Of a DNA stretch of 12,147 nucleotides, positions 1 through 7,274 are shown in pieces. The stretch is from positions 1 to 12,147 of the forward strand of contig JAZOPU010000148.1 of assembly GCA_045655705.1 (NCBI GenBank). Direction: 5' to 3'. Within the stretch, counting starts at the first letter, position 1, and each line of letters begins with the position of its first letter. A program made the translations under genes and the position numbers. The notes beneath the pieces are model-generated. The model saw nothing but the letters and a program-made list of their open reading frames with translations, did not search any database and had not been told where the DNA came from. This stretch comes from Scatosoma sp045655705. GTDB lineage: Bacteria > Bacillota > Clostridia > Christensenellales > Borkfalkiaceae.

Positions 1-13
1 TGGCTGTAAAAAC

Positions 14-31
14 ACGGATAGGGAAGTCCGT
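14..31. other. Short inverted repeat, possible weak terminator or attenuator
   Basis: ACGGA (14-18) pairs with TCCGT (27-31) around an 8-base loop. It is followed by a T run on the plus strand (31-34), and on the minus strand a GTTTTT follows the stem. It lies just inside the transcript expected from the leftward promoter. The 5-bp stem is short, so it could be an attenuator, the end of an upstream plus-strand gene, or chance. Confidence 0.25.
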
Positions 32-52
32 TTTGGCGTCCGTCGCGGGGTT

Positions 53-80
53 ATTATAGCATATTGTCGCCGTTTGTCAA
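53..80 (-). promoter_or_regulatory. Divergent sigma-A-type promoter firing left
   Basis: Read on the minus strand, a consensus -35 TTGACA (80-75) and a consensus -10 TATAAT (58-53) are separated by 16 bp. The -10 is preceded by TG in the extended -10 arrangement. Transcription would start near 46 and leave the window at its left edge, so the gene it drives is not visible. Both hexamers match consensus exactly, which is unlikely by chance even in AT-rich DNA. Confidence 0.7.
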
Positions 81-163
81 GAACGTAGTGCCACTTTTTT
101 TCAAAAAATTACATTTTTTTTAACGAATGCAGGTAAAAAAAAGGAACATTTTTCCCAAAAGTA
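81..163. promoter_or_regulatory. AT-rich spacer with A/T tracts between divergent promoters
   Basis: No gene is present here. The stretch contains T7 (95-101), A6 (103-108), T8 (114-121) and A8 (135-142), and ends in a small imperfect palindrome GGAA-N5-TTCC (143-155) just before the -35 at 164. Tracts this close to a promoter can act as UP elements or bend the DNA, and the palindrome could be an operator. No named regulator site was recognised. Confidence 0.35.
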
Positions 164-192
164 TTGACAAAATATATATAGTATGTTATAAT
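164..192 (+). promoter_or_regulatory. Main operon promoter (consensus, extended -10)
   Basis: A consensus -35 TTGACA (164-169) and a consensus -10 TATAAT (187-192) are separated by the ideal 17 bp. TG at 184-185 gives an extended -10. The start site should fall near 199, leaving a leader of about 78 nt before the first gene at 278. No other promoter of this quality was noticed in the short gaps between the genes, so it probably drives all the polysaccharide genes. Confidence 0.85.
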
Positions 193-207
193 ATAAAAGT
201 TATAAAG

Positions 208-220
208 GGCGTATTACGCC
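208..220 (+). other. Leader hairpin 1
   Basis: GGCGT (208-212) pairs with ACGCC (216-220) around a 3-base loop, only about ten bases from the predicted transcript start. There is no T run after it, so it is not an intrinsic terminator. It could stabilise the 5' end of the mRNA or be a recognition hairpin for a regulator. Confidence 0.45.
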
Positions 221-235
221 ACTTCACGAAGGGAA

Positions 236-274
236 ATGATAACGGCAATTTTTATTGCCGATGGGAAAGTGTGA
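236..274 (+). other. Possible 12-codon leader ORF
   Basis: ATG at 236 opens a 12-codon frame, MITAIFIADGKV, ending at TGA 272-274, four bases before the start of the first enzyme gene. AAGGG (229-233) precedes it but lies closer than a normal Shine-Dalgarno site. The frame contains hairpin 2, so translating it would melt that stem. Residues give no attenuation-type codon run. It may be chance. Confidence 0.2.
243..260 (+). other. Leader hairpin 2, just upstream of the first gene's ribosome site
   Basis: CGGCAAT (243-249) pairs perfectly with ATTGCCG (254-260) around a TTTT loop. The stem ends two bases before the purine-rich GGGAAAG (263-269) that serves as the ribosome binding site for the start at 278. 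No T run follows, which argues against a terminator. It may influence ribosome access or serve as an RNA signal for antitermination. Confidence 0.55.
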
Positions 275-277
275 ATT

Positions 278-928
278 ATGTATCAAAAATTTTTTAAGCG
301 TTTTTTCGACATTGTATTGAGCTTTTTGGCGATTATCATATTGGCGCTACCAATGCTCGTTATTGCGATTATCGTGAAAGCCACGAGCCAAGGCCCTGCG
401 ATATTCGTGCAGGATAGAGTAGGGAGAAACGGAAAAACGTTTAAGTTTTATAAATTCCGCAGTATGCGCGTTGACGCTCCGCACGATGTGGCAACGCGTG
501 AAATTAACGGAGAAACGTACATAACCAAAGTGGGACATTTTTTGCGTAGGACAAGCCTTGACGAATTGCCCCAGCTTTTTTGTATTTTAAAAGGGGATAT
601 GTCTATCGTTGGACCGCGCCCCGTTGTTTGCAGTGAAACGGAGCTGACGGAAAAACGCCGTCAAACGGGCGCGCTTGCCGTTCGCCCCGGGCTTACGGGG
701 CTTGCGCAAATTCGTGCAAGAGATAAGCTTACGAATATGTCGTTAAAGGCAGACGTGGACGGGGAATACGCAAAAAAAATCACCTTTTGGGGCGACGTGA
801 AAATCATACTCAAAACGGTTGTCGTTGTACTTCGTGAAGACGGAATTGAAGAAGGACACGCTGAGAAACAACCGATCGCACTTGAAGAAGCCGCACCCGC
901 GCAGGATAGGGAACAAGAAACGGTATGA
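278..928 (+). CDS. Initiating phosphoglycosyl transferase (bacterial sugar transferase family)
   Basis: This membrane enzyme should start each repeat unit by moving a sugar-1-phosphate from a UDP-sugar to undecaprenyl phosphate on the inner face of the membrane. The 216-residue protein is the short, PglC-like form: one N-terminal hydrophobic re-entrant helix (about 10-33, with Pro25 in it), then the catalytic domain. Visible family marks are KFYKFRSM (56-63), the catalytic Asp95-Glu96 in TSLDELPQL, VGPRP (111-115) and RPGLTGLAQ (136-144). The Ala/Glu-rich tail after about 195 is not part of the core domain. The start ATG follows GGGAAAG (263-269) and fits the family N-terminus. It is the first gene of the operon and overlaps the next by ATGA. 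The donor sugar cannot be read from the sequence; UDP-GlcNAc, UDP-Gal or a diamino or deoxy sugar are all possible. Confidence 0.93.
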   Translation: MYQKFFKRFFDIVLSFLAIIILALPMLVIAIIVKATSQGPAIFVQDRVGRNGKTFKFYKFRSMRVDAPHDVATREINGETYITKVGHFLRRTSLDELPQLFCILKGDMSIVGPRPVVCSETELTEKRRQTGALAVRPGLTGLAQIRARDKLTNMSLKADVDGEYAKKITFWGDVKIILKTVVVVLREDGIEEGHAEKQPIALEEAAPAQDREQETV

Positions 929-2112
929 AAATTTTGGTCGTTTGTCAACACTACTACCCCGAGCCGTTTCGTATCACGGATATTTGTGAAGAACTCGTAA
1001 AGCGCGGACACGAAGTTACCGTGGTTACGGGTACGCCCAACTATCCTATGGGTAAGATTTACGCAGGGTATGAAAAAGGAAAAATGCGCGACGAAATACG
1101 CGCAGGGGTGAAAATTCACCGTTGCTTTGAAATAGGCAGAAGAACGGGTACACTGTTTCGGTTTTTGAATTATTACAGCTTTGCGATATCGTCCAAACGG
1201 TATATCAAGCGTATGAAAGAAAAATTCGACGTGGTGTTTGCCAACCAGCTTTCGCCTGTTATGATGGTGAACGGCGCGGTGGCGTATAAGAAAAGACACG
1301 GCGCGAAGCTGGTTATGTACGTAATGGATCTTTGGCCCGAAAGCTTGATCGTGGGCGGAGTGAAACGCGGTTCGCTTTTGTATAAATACTATCATAAAGT
1401 ATCGAAAAAAATCTACCGCGCGGCGGATAAACTGCTTGTAACGAGTAAACTTTTCAAGGACTATTTGTCCAAGGAATTCGGGATTGATAAGGGCGGGATT
1501 GGTTATTTACCGCAATACGCCGAAGATTTGTTTTCCGCGGTGGATTGCAAAAAAGAGCCAAACGGTAGCGTGGATTTGCTTTTTGCGGGCAATATCGGCG
1601 CGGCGCAAAGCCTTATGACCGTTTGCAATGCGGCAACAAAAACGCAGGATTTGCCCGTTTGCTATCATATCGTAGGTGACGGGATTGAGCTGGAAAAATG
1701 CAAGGCGTATTGCACGGAACACCGACTTTCAAAGGTTGTGTTCTACGGGCGTAGACCACTTAACGAAATGTCGGATTTCTACGCAAAAGCGGACGGAATG
1801 TTACTTACGCTCGTCAAAGACGAAGTATTAAGCTTGACGCTTCCAGGGAAAGCGCAAACGTATATGGCGGCGGGGAAACCCGTGATCGGCGCGATCGACG
1901 GCGCGGGCGCGGAGTTGATAGCGGACGCGGGTTGCGGGTACGTAAGCGAAGCGGAGAATGCGGAAGCCTTGGCGAAAAATATCCGCGCTTTTTATGAAGA
2001 CGTAAAAACGGGCAAGGCAATAGAGTTTGGCGCGAATGCAAGAGCGTATTATGAACAACATTTCGCAAAAGAAAATTTCCTAACAAATCTCGAAAAGGCG
2101 TTTGAAGAATGA
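925..2112 (+). CDS. wbuB: WbuB-like GT4 glycosyltransferase, probable L-FucNAc transferase
   Basis: This is a cytoplasmic GT-B fold glycosyltransferase of family 4 with 395 residues, a usual length for WbuB-type enzymes. The N-terminal acceptor domain opens with MKILVVCQHYYPEPFR and TGTPNYPMG (35-43). MDLWPES (134-140) lies in the middle. The donor domain carries GNIG (222-225), VGDG (250-253) and PGKAQTYMAAGKPV (307-320). Family knowledge links WbuB to transfer of N-acetyl-L-fucosamine, and the same operon holds the complete UDP-L-FucNAc pathway at 8544-11973, so this substrate is a fair inference. It probably adds the second sugar, since it sits directly after the initiating enzyme. It overlaps its neighbours on both sides by ATGA, indicating coupled translation. 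The gene is GC-rich compared with the polymerase region downstream. Linkage and acceptor are unknown. Confidence 0.85.
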   Translation: MKILVVCQHYYPEPFRITDICEELVKRGHEVTVVTGTPNYPMGKIYAGYEKGKMRDEIRAGVKIHRCFEIGRRTGTLFRFLNYYSFAISSKRYIKRMKEKFDVVFANQLSPVMMVNGAVAYKKRHGAKLVMYVMDLWPESLIVGGVKRGSLLYKYYHKVSKKIYRAADKLLVTSKLFKDYLSKEFGIDKGGIGYLPQYAEDLFSAVDCKKEPNGSVDLLFAGNIGAAQSLMTVCNAATKTQDLPVCYHIVGDGIELEKCKAYCTEHRLSKVVFYGRRPLNEMSDFYAKADGMLLTLVKDEVLSLTLPGKAQTYMAAGKPVIGAIDGAGAELIADAGCGYVSEAENAEALAKNIRAFYEDVKTGKAIEFGANARAYYEQHFAKENFLTNLEKAFEE

Positions 2113-3275
2113 AAGTATTGATGATCAATTCCGTTTGCGGGATCAGGAGCACGGGGCGTATATGCACGGACATTGCCGAAACGCTGGAAGCGCAAGGACA
2201 TACTTGCAAAATCGCGTATGGGCGGGAAAGCGTACCGCAAAAATATGAAAAATACGCCGTGCGTATCGGTACGGACACGGGCGTTAAAATCCACGGCGCA
2301 CTCTCGCGTGTTTTCGATACTTCGGGCTTTCATTCCCGATTGGCAACGAAAAAGTTTATTAAATGGGTAAAGCAGTACGATTCCGACGTGATTCATTTGC
2401 ATAATATCCACGGCTATTATTTGCATATCGGGGAACTGTTTAAATATTTAAAGACCTGTGGTAAAAAAATACTGTGGACGTTGCACGATTGTTGGGCGTT
2501 TACGGGGCATTGCTCATACTTTGATTTCGCTCGTTGCGAAAAATGGAAAACGGGTTGTTATAAATGTTCGCAAAAAAAACGATATCCCGCCAGTTTGTTG
2601 CGCGATAGATCCAAAAAAAATTATAGTCTGAAAAAAAAGTGGTTTACGGGTATTGATAATTTAACGATTATAACGCCGTCACAGTGGCTTGCGGATATCG
2701 TGAAACAGTCGTTTTTAGGCGAATATACCGTGGAAGTAGTGCGGAATGGCATTGATTTGAACGTGTTTAAGCCCACCGAAAGCGATTTTCGGGTGCGTTA
2801 CGGATTGGAAGATAAGAAAATCTTGCTTGGTGTTGCGAGTACTTGGGAAGAGCGGAAAGGGCTTGCGGACTTTTTAAAACTTGCGGAAATGGTCGATGAA
2901 GATTATGCAATCGTTTTGGTAGGTTTAAGCGAAAAGCAAATGCAAGACTTGCCGAAAAACGTGATCGGGATTACGCGCACAAACAGCACGAAAGAGCTTG
3001 CTCAGATCTACACCACCGCCGACGTGTTTTTGAATTTGACGTATGAAGATAACTACCCGACGGTAAATTTAGAAGCGCAAGCATGCGGAACGCCCGTGAT
3101 CACCTACCGCACAGGCGGAAGCGTGGAAAGCGTTTCCCCCGAAAACGTAGTCGACAAAGGGGATTTACCCGCAGTTTTTAGAAAAATTCAATTAAGCGGA
3201 AAATTATCCATAACAAACAAAAAAGCAGAAAATATGAATATTAAATATAGTCGGTTGTATAATAATGAGAACTGA
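2109..3275 (+). CDS. GT4 glycosyltransferase with a cysteine cluster
   Basis: A 388-residue GT-B glycosyltransferase of family 4 that should add another sugar to the lipid-linked repeat unit in the cytoplasm. The N-terminus (about 1-40) is the usual first beta-alpha unit. HLHNIHGYY (96-104) and WTLHDCWAFTGHC (123-135) are typical of a WcaC-like group. The donor domain shows GVASTWEERKG (241-251) and the acidic pair Glu313/Glu322 in YEDNYPTVNLEA. Cysteines at 135, 143, 150 and 153 form a compact cluster that may bind metal or structure the acceptor lobe. Three A8 runs occur at 2572-2638. Composition falls sharply after about 3180, so the last 30 codons look like the AT-rich polymerase gene that follows, yet the tail still ends in a family-like KYSRLY segment. 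Start and stop overlap both neighbours. The sugar is not predictable. Confidence 0.88.
   Translation: MKVLMINSVCGIRSTGRICTDIAETLEAQGHTCKIAYGRESVPQKYEKYAVRIGTDTGVKIHGALSRVFDTSGFHSRLATKKFIKWVKQYDSDVIHLHNIHGYYLHIGELFKYLKTCGKKILWTLHDCWAFTGHCSYFDFARCEKWKTGCYKCSQKKRYPASLLRDRSKKNYSLKKKWFTGIDNLTIITPSQWLADIVKQSFLGEYTVEVVRNGIDLNVFKPTESDFRVRYGLEDKKILLGVASTWEERKGLADFLKLAEMVDEDYAIVLVGLSEKQMQDLPKNVIGITRTNSTKELAQIYTTADVFLNLTYEDNYPTVNLEAQACGTPVITYRTGGSVESVSPENVVDKGDLPAVFRKIQLSGKLSITNKKAENMNIKYSRLYNNEN
2572..2638 (+). repeat. Three A8 homopolymer tracts within 67 bp
   Basis: Runs of eight A occur at 2572-2579, 2613-2620 and 2631-2638, all inside the second GT4 gene and encoding lysine pairs or triplets. Single A8 runs also occur elsewhere in the operon (772-779, 5264-5271, 9991-9998), but only here are three so close together. 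A one-base slip in any of them would truncate the enzyme in the middle. Confidence 0.6.
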
Positions 3276-4680
3276 AGGAATACAAATTACACAAAGCAAA
3301 AAGTATATACCAAAATGGGTAGGGGGATTAGTTCTTGGAATTTTCCTTTCTATTTTGGCATTTGCTGCAATTTTTAACTTGAATTCCAAAGCCGATTGGC
3401 TGGTTGTTTTTACTTTTGTAATGAACGGATTATTGTCGGGTATTATGCTTATGCAAAGCAGTAAAAAACGCCCGTATTCCTTGGAAACCATTCATTGGAT
3501 TTTCTTTTTCTTTTTCTTTTTCTTTGCACCTGTTATTCAATATTCAGCAAATGCGTTTCCTTGGGATTTGAAACCTACAACAAACGAATTGTTAAAAGCC
3601 AATTTATTGTTATTTGCTTGGGGGATAGTGTTTTTATTGGGCGGTAGAGCAAGAAAATCAAAAAAGGATAAGGTGATAGAAAATACAAGCCTCGTCAAGC
3701 CGTTGCGGATAAATCCGTCAATTTTAAATCTTTTTACGATTATTTCTATTGGAATTGCCATTTATTATTTAACGAATGTTGGGTTGGAGAATTTATTGTC
3801 GCAAGGAACAAATGATTCGTTTTCAATAATAGAGAAACAATCTTTAAGTTTATTAATTTTGAACGCTACTCGTTCATTTGTTTTGTTTACTTTTGTGTTT
3901 TGCATTTTGAATAAGGAAAAAAATGGTTTTCGCACAACAATTAATTTGCTGTGTTTATTAATTTGTATTTTTCCTTTGGGGGTTTCGCGAAATGCAATGG
4001 CAATTGTATATGTGGGAATATTTGTTTTGCTCTTTGAAAGAGCGTTAAAAGGTAGGAGATTTATATATATCTTTTTAGTAGGATTAATTATAATATTCCC
4101 TTTATTAAATGCATTTCGAAATAGTTCCTTTGAAGAAGCACAAGTGGGGAAAACATTACAAAGAATTGTATTCGAGTTTCTCAATGAATATACAGCAGGG
4201 GACTATGATGCCTATTCTATGCTAATACAAACGTTTCGTTATACCAATCATTTTGGTATAGAATACGGGATGCAATTTATAGGCTCGATATTATTCTTTA
4301 TTCCAAGAACAATGTGGGTGGGCAAGCCTATTGGTTCAGGTGCTACAATCATGGAAAGCTTTGGAAGAGATTTTACAAATGTTTCCTGCCCGTTACCAGG
4401 GGAATTTTTTATTAACTTTGAAGTAGTAGGTTTATTGATGGGGGCTTTTCTAATTGGGTATGTTATTCGGAGATTAGATAATGCGTATTGGAAACGAAAA
4501 TATGTGCGACAAAGGAAGAATTATGCATACATAGATATTATTTATCCTTTTTTATTATCAGCATTTTTCTTTATGTTGCGGGGGGATTTAATGAGTTCGC
4601 TTGCTTATACCCTTTCGTATGTTGTTGTTGCCTATTTTATGTATTTTATTGCAGTAAAGCAAGGTCGGTTTGGATTTTAA
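3265..4680 (+). CDS. wzy: Wzy-type polysaccharide repeat-unit polymerase
   Basis: This integral membrane protein of 471 residues should join lipid-linked repeat units into a chain on the outer face of the membrane. It has about ten to twelve hydrophobic segments, beginning near residues 20-40, and a long loop in the last third. Features matching the oligosaccharide repeat-unit polymerase (O-antigen polymerase Wzy) group are APVIQY following a Phe-rich helix (about 79-94), SRNAM with an Arg at the start of a helix, and IPRTMW-x-GKP (346-355) followed by PGEFFINFE around Glu380. The start ATG overlaps the previous gene by 11 bases and lacks a clear Shine-Dalgarno site, so translation is probably coupled. 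The gene is strikingly AT-rich, with two sampled 60-base stretches at 25-33% G+C, which is common for wzy. As usual for Wzy, the assignment rests on topology and a few motifs. Confidence 0.85.
   Translation: MRTEGIQITQSKKYIPKWVGGLVLGIFLSILAFAAIFNLNSKADWLVVFTFVMNGLLSGIMLMQSSKKRPYSLETIHWIFFFFFFFFAPVIQYSANAFPWDLKPTTNELLKANLLLFAWGIVFLLGGRARKSKKDKVIENTSLVKPLRINPSILNLFTIISIGIAIYYLTNVGLENLLSQGTNDSFSIIEKQSLSLLILNATRSFVLFTFVFCILNKEKNGFRTTINLLCLLICIFPLGVSRNAMAIVYVGIFVLLFERALKGRRFIYIFLVGLIIIFPLLNAFRNSSFEEAQVGKTLQRIVFEFLNEYTAGDYDAYSMLIQTFRYTNHFGIEYGMQFIGSILFFIPRTMWVGKPIGSGATIMESFGRDFTNVSCPLPGEFFINFEVVGLLMGAFLIGYVIRRLDNAYWKRKYVRQRKNYAYIDIIYPFLLSAFFFMLRGDLMSSLAYTLSYVVVAYFMYFIAVKQGRFGF
3500..3525 (+). repeat. 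In-frame TTTTTC hexamer repeat in wzy
   Basis: Three perfect TTTTTC units (3505-3522) are flanked by partial units TTTTC (3500-3504) and TTT (3523-3525). They encode a run of eight phenylalanines (residues 80-87) inside a transmembrane helix. Gain or loss of one unit adds or removes two Phe without a frameshift. Confidence 0.8.
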
Positions 4681-4684
4681 GAGG
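4679..4684 (+). promoter_or_regulatory. Ribosome binding site of the third GT4
   Basis: AAGAGG lies five bases before the ATG at 4690, overlapping the polymerase stop codon. It is among the better Shine-Dalgarno sites in the operon and fixes the start of the next gene. Confidence 0.7.
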
Positions 4685-4689
4685 AAAAA

Positions 4690-5778
4690 ATGAAAATTTT
4701 ATTTATGACAAATGTGCCATCGCCGTATCGCGTTGATTTTTTTAACGAAATGGGGAAATATTGTGACCTAACGGTTACGTTTGAAAAAACAACGTCGAAT
4801 GAAAGAGATAAATCGTGGTTGGATTATCAATTTCAAAATTTTAAAGGCATCTTTTTAAAAGGCAAATCTATCAATACCGACACGGCGATTTGTTTTTCAA
4901 TAAAAAAAGTAATAAAAGAAGATAAGTTTGATAAAATCATTTGCGCGGATTTTACCGCGCCCACGGGAATGATTGCCATTCGCTATATGCGCAAACATAA
5001 AATCTCCTATTGGTTGGAAAGCGACGGGGGCTTTGCCAAAAACGGTAAAGGCATAAAAGAAAAAATTAAAAAGCATTTTATCAAAGGGGCGCAAGGATAT
5101 TTCAGTACGGCAAAAGTGCACGACGAATATTATCTTACCTATGGTGCGGAAAAAGAAAAATTGCATAGATATCCGTTTACTTCGCTTTTTGAAAAAGATA
5201 TAATAAAAGCCGTGCCCACACAAGAAGAAAAACAAATATTGCGGGAAAAACTTGGGATACAAGAAAAAAAAGTGGTGTTGATTGTTGGTAGATTTATTCC
5301 AGGTAAAGGTTTTGATACCGCGATAAAATCGGCGATACATTTACCCCGTGATATCGGTTTTTATTTTGTGGGTGGTGTGCCAACACAGGAATATTTGGAT
5401 TTACGAGAACAAAACGCGCTTGCAAACGTGCATTTCGTTGGATTTAAGAATAAAGAAGATTTGAAAGAATATTATCAAATGGCAGACGTATTCGTTTTGC
5501 CTACCCGTGGCGACGCGTGGGGCTTGGTAATCAATGAAGCAATGGCAAACGGATTGCCCGTTATCACCACGGATAAGTGTGTTGCAGGATTAGAGCTTGT
5601 TAAAAACGACGAAAACGGGTATATTGTTCCCGTAGATAACGTGGAAGAATTGCAAAAAGCAATAGAGAAAGTATTTGCAAGCGATATGCAGGCATTTGCA
5701 AAAAACAGCTTGCAAACCATTCAGCCGTATACGTTTGAGAATATGGCAAAAGAACATTTAGAAATATTGCAAAAATAA
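4690..5778 (+). CDS. GT4 glycosyltransferase
   Basis: A 362-residue GT-B glycosyltransferase of family 4, predicted to add a later sugar of the repeat unit in the cytoplasm. The acceptor domain opens with MKILFMTNVPSPYRVDFF, a common start in this subgroup. The donor domain has the nucleotide-binding loop VGRFIPGKGFD (199-209) and the acidic motif PTRGDAWGLVINEAMANGLPV (271-291 region). In it the first residue of the classic E-x7-E pair is Asp275 and the second is Glu283, a substitution I believe is common in this subgroup. It lies between the polymerase and flippase genes with gaps of 9 and 20 bases, so it belongs to the same operon. Its composition is intermediate between the AT-rich core and the flanks. 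Donor sugar and linkage cannot be assigned. Confidence 0.88.
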   Translation: MKILFMTNVPSPYRVDFFNEMGKYCDLTVTFEKTTSNERDKSWLDYQFQNFKGIFLKGKSINTDTAICFSIKKVIKEDKFDKIICADFTAPTGMIAIRYMRKHKISYWLESDGGFAKNGKGIKEKIKKHFIKGAQGYFSTAKVHDEYYLTYGAEKEKLHRYPFTSLFEKDIIKAVPTQEEKQILREKLGIQEKKVVLIVGRFIPGKGFDTAIKSAIHLPRDIGFYFVGGVPTQEYLDLREQNALANVHFVGFKNKEDLKEYYQMADVFVLPTRGDAWGLVINEAMANGLPVITTDKCVAGLELVKNDENGYIVPVDNVEELQKAIEKVFASDMQAFAKNSLQTIQPYTFENMAKEHLEILQK

Positions 5779-5798
5779 CAAAAAGTGGGGATTAGATT

Positions 5799-7274
5799 GT
5801 GTCGAAGTTAAAAACGAATATGTTATATCAAACAATCTATCAAGTGCTTGCAATATGCATTCCCCTTATTACTTCGCCTTATCTTTCTCGTGTACTTGGC
5901 GCGACGGGTTTGGGCATTTACGCATACAATAATTCTATTGTTGCGTATTTTATTATGTTTGCATTGCTTGGCGTTTCGTCCTATGGTATGCGTGCGATTG
6001 CGCAAAGTAACGGCAAAGAAGAAACGAGCAAAACGTTTTGGTCGATATATGCGTTTCAGTTGATTTCATCAGGGTTAGCCGTGTTAGCCTACGTTTTCTT
6101 TTGCGTGGTTACAAACTCGGATAATCGATTGATTTTGTGGATACAAACCATTTACGTTTTTAGTGAAATGATCAATATTAGTTGGTTGTTTTTCGGACTT
6201 GAAAAATATAAAACGACGGTTATTAGAAATATTATCGTTAAAATTTTAACGGTCGTTAGTATATTTTTATTTGTTCGTGATAGTGGAGATTTGCTTGCGT
6301 ATATTCTTATTCTTGCCGTTGGAACGTTGATTAGTAACGCCGTATTATGGTTGCAAATTAAAGATTGCATAGAATTTTCAAAAATTACTTTTTCGGACGT
6401 AATCAAACATATCAAGCCGAATTTGCTTTTGTTTATTCCCGTGGCGGCGGCAAGTATTTATCACGCAATGGATAAAACTATGCTTGGGATATTCAGCGAT
6501 GAAGCAAATAGTGGATATTATTATAATGCGGACAAGCTTGTTAGTATTCCTTTGACGGTTATCACGGCGTGTAGCAACGTGTTTATGTCAAGGATATCCG
6601 CGCAAATTGGCAGTGGACACTTAGCACAAGCAAAGGTAACGCAAAGTGAAGCGGTTAAGTTTAATTTAGTGGCTATTTGCGCGATTGCATTCGGTATTTC
6701 GGCGGTTGCAAAAGAATTTGTGCCGATTTTCTTTGGCGCAGGTTATGAACCTTGTATTACATTGATTTACATATTTGCTTGGATAATTGTTATAAAAGCC
6801 GTTTCTACGCATATACGTGCTTCCCATTTAATACCCGAAGGACGGGATAAAATATACGTATATTCTACTTGTACAGGAGCGGTTGTCAATTTGATTGCAA
6901 ATTATATTTTATTGAAAACCTTTGCATTAGGGGCAAAGGGGGCAACCTATGGCACTTTGATTGCAGAATTTGCGGTGCTTTTGGTGCAAGTGGTTATAAT
7001 GGGCGCGCAAACGAAAGATTGGGGATTTTTAAGAGAAATATTTGCAAACAGTATCTATATCATTTTTGGTTTTGTAATGTTTGCGATTTTGTGGATATTA
7101 ACCCCGTTATTGACCTGTCATAACGTTTTGGTGTTATTGATAAAAATTGCAGTTGGGGCAACGGTCTATTTAGTAGAATGCGGTTTATATTGGCTGATTT
7201 GTAAAAAGCAAAGACCTGCTTTTGTCGGCTCGTTTTTTGGTAAATTTAACAAAAAGGTGAAAGAGAATGAGTGA
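5799..7274 (+). CDS. wzx: Wzx-type flippase of lipid-linked oligosaccharide
   Basis: A 491-residue multi-pass membrane protein of the polysaccharide transporter (MOP/MATE) superfamily, which moves the undecaprenyl-linked repeat unit across the membrane to the polymerase. It shows about 12-14 hydrophobic segments and the family N-terminus with SPYLSRVLG-x3-LGIYAY (about 27-43). Length is normal. The start chosen is GTG at 5799, eight bases after GTGGGG (5785-5790); the next in-frame ATG at 5820 has no ribosome site and would cut off the basic N-terminus. The gene follows the third GT4 after 20 bases and overlaps the LicD gene by 8 bases. A GTG start with a weak ribosome site may keep flippase levels low relative to the enzymes. 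Which glycan it accepts cannot be read from sequence. Confidence 0.93.
   Translation: MSKLKTNMLYQTIYQVLAICIPLITSPYLSRVLGATGLGIYAYNNSIVAYFIMFALLGVSSYGMRAIAQSNGKEETSKTFWSIYAFQLISSGLAVLAYVFFCVVTNSDNRLILWIQTIYVFSEMINISWLFFGLEKYKTTVIRNIIVKILTVVSIFLFVRDSGDLLAYILILAVGTLISNAVLWLQIKDCIEFSKITFSDVIKHIKPNLLLFIPVAAASIYHAMDKTMLGIFSDEANSGYYYNADKLVSIPLTVITACSNVFMSRISAQIGSGHLAQAKVTQSEAVKFNLVAICAIAFGISAVAKEFVPIFFGAGYEPCITLIYIFAWIIVIKAVSTHIRASHLIPEGRDKIYVYSTCTGAVVNLIANYILLKTFALGAKGATYGTLIAEFAVLLVQVVIMGAQTKDWGFLREIFANSIYIIFGFVMFAILWILTPLLTCHNVLVLLIKIAVGATVYLVECGLYWLICKKQRPAFVGSFFGKFNKKVKENE

Noticed and set aside
243..260. Intrinsic terminator in the operon leader
   Set aside because: The stem is good, but it is followed by a purine-rich ribosome site and not by a T run.
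661..1395. Minus-strand open frame of 244 codons
   Set aside because: It crosses two well-supported plus-strand enzyme genes, shows no recognisable domain and has no ribosome site; it is a codon-bias shadow.
1814..2426. Overlapping minus-strand open frames across the first two GT4 genes
   Set aside because: Low-complexity Arg/Pro/Ser text with no family likeness; antisense shadows.
3265..3275. Frameshift or gene fusion at the GT4-wzy junction
   Set aside because: Both genes are full length for their families, and the 11-base overlap fits ordinary translational coupling.
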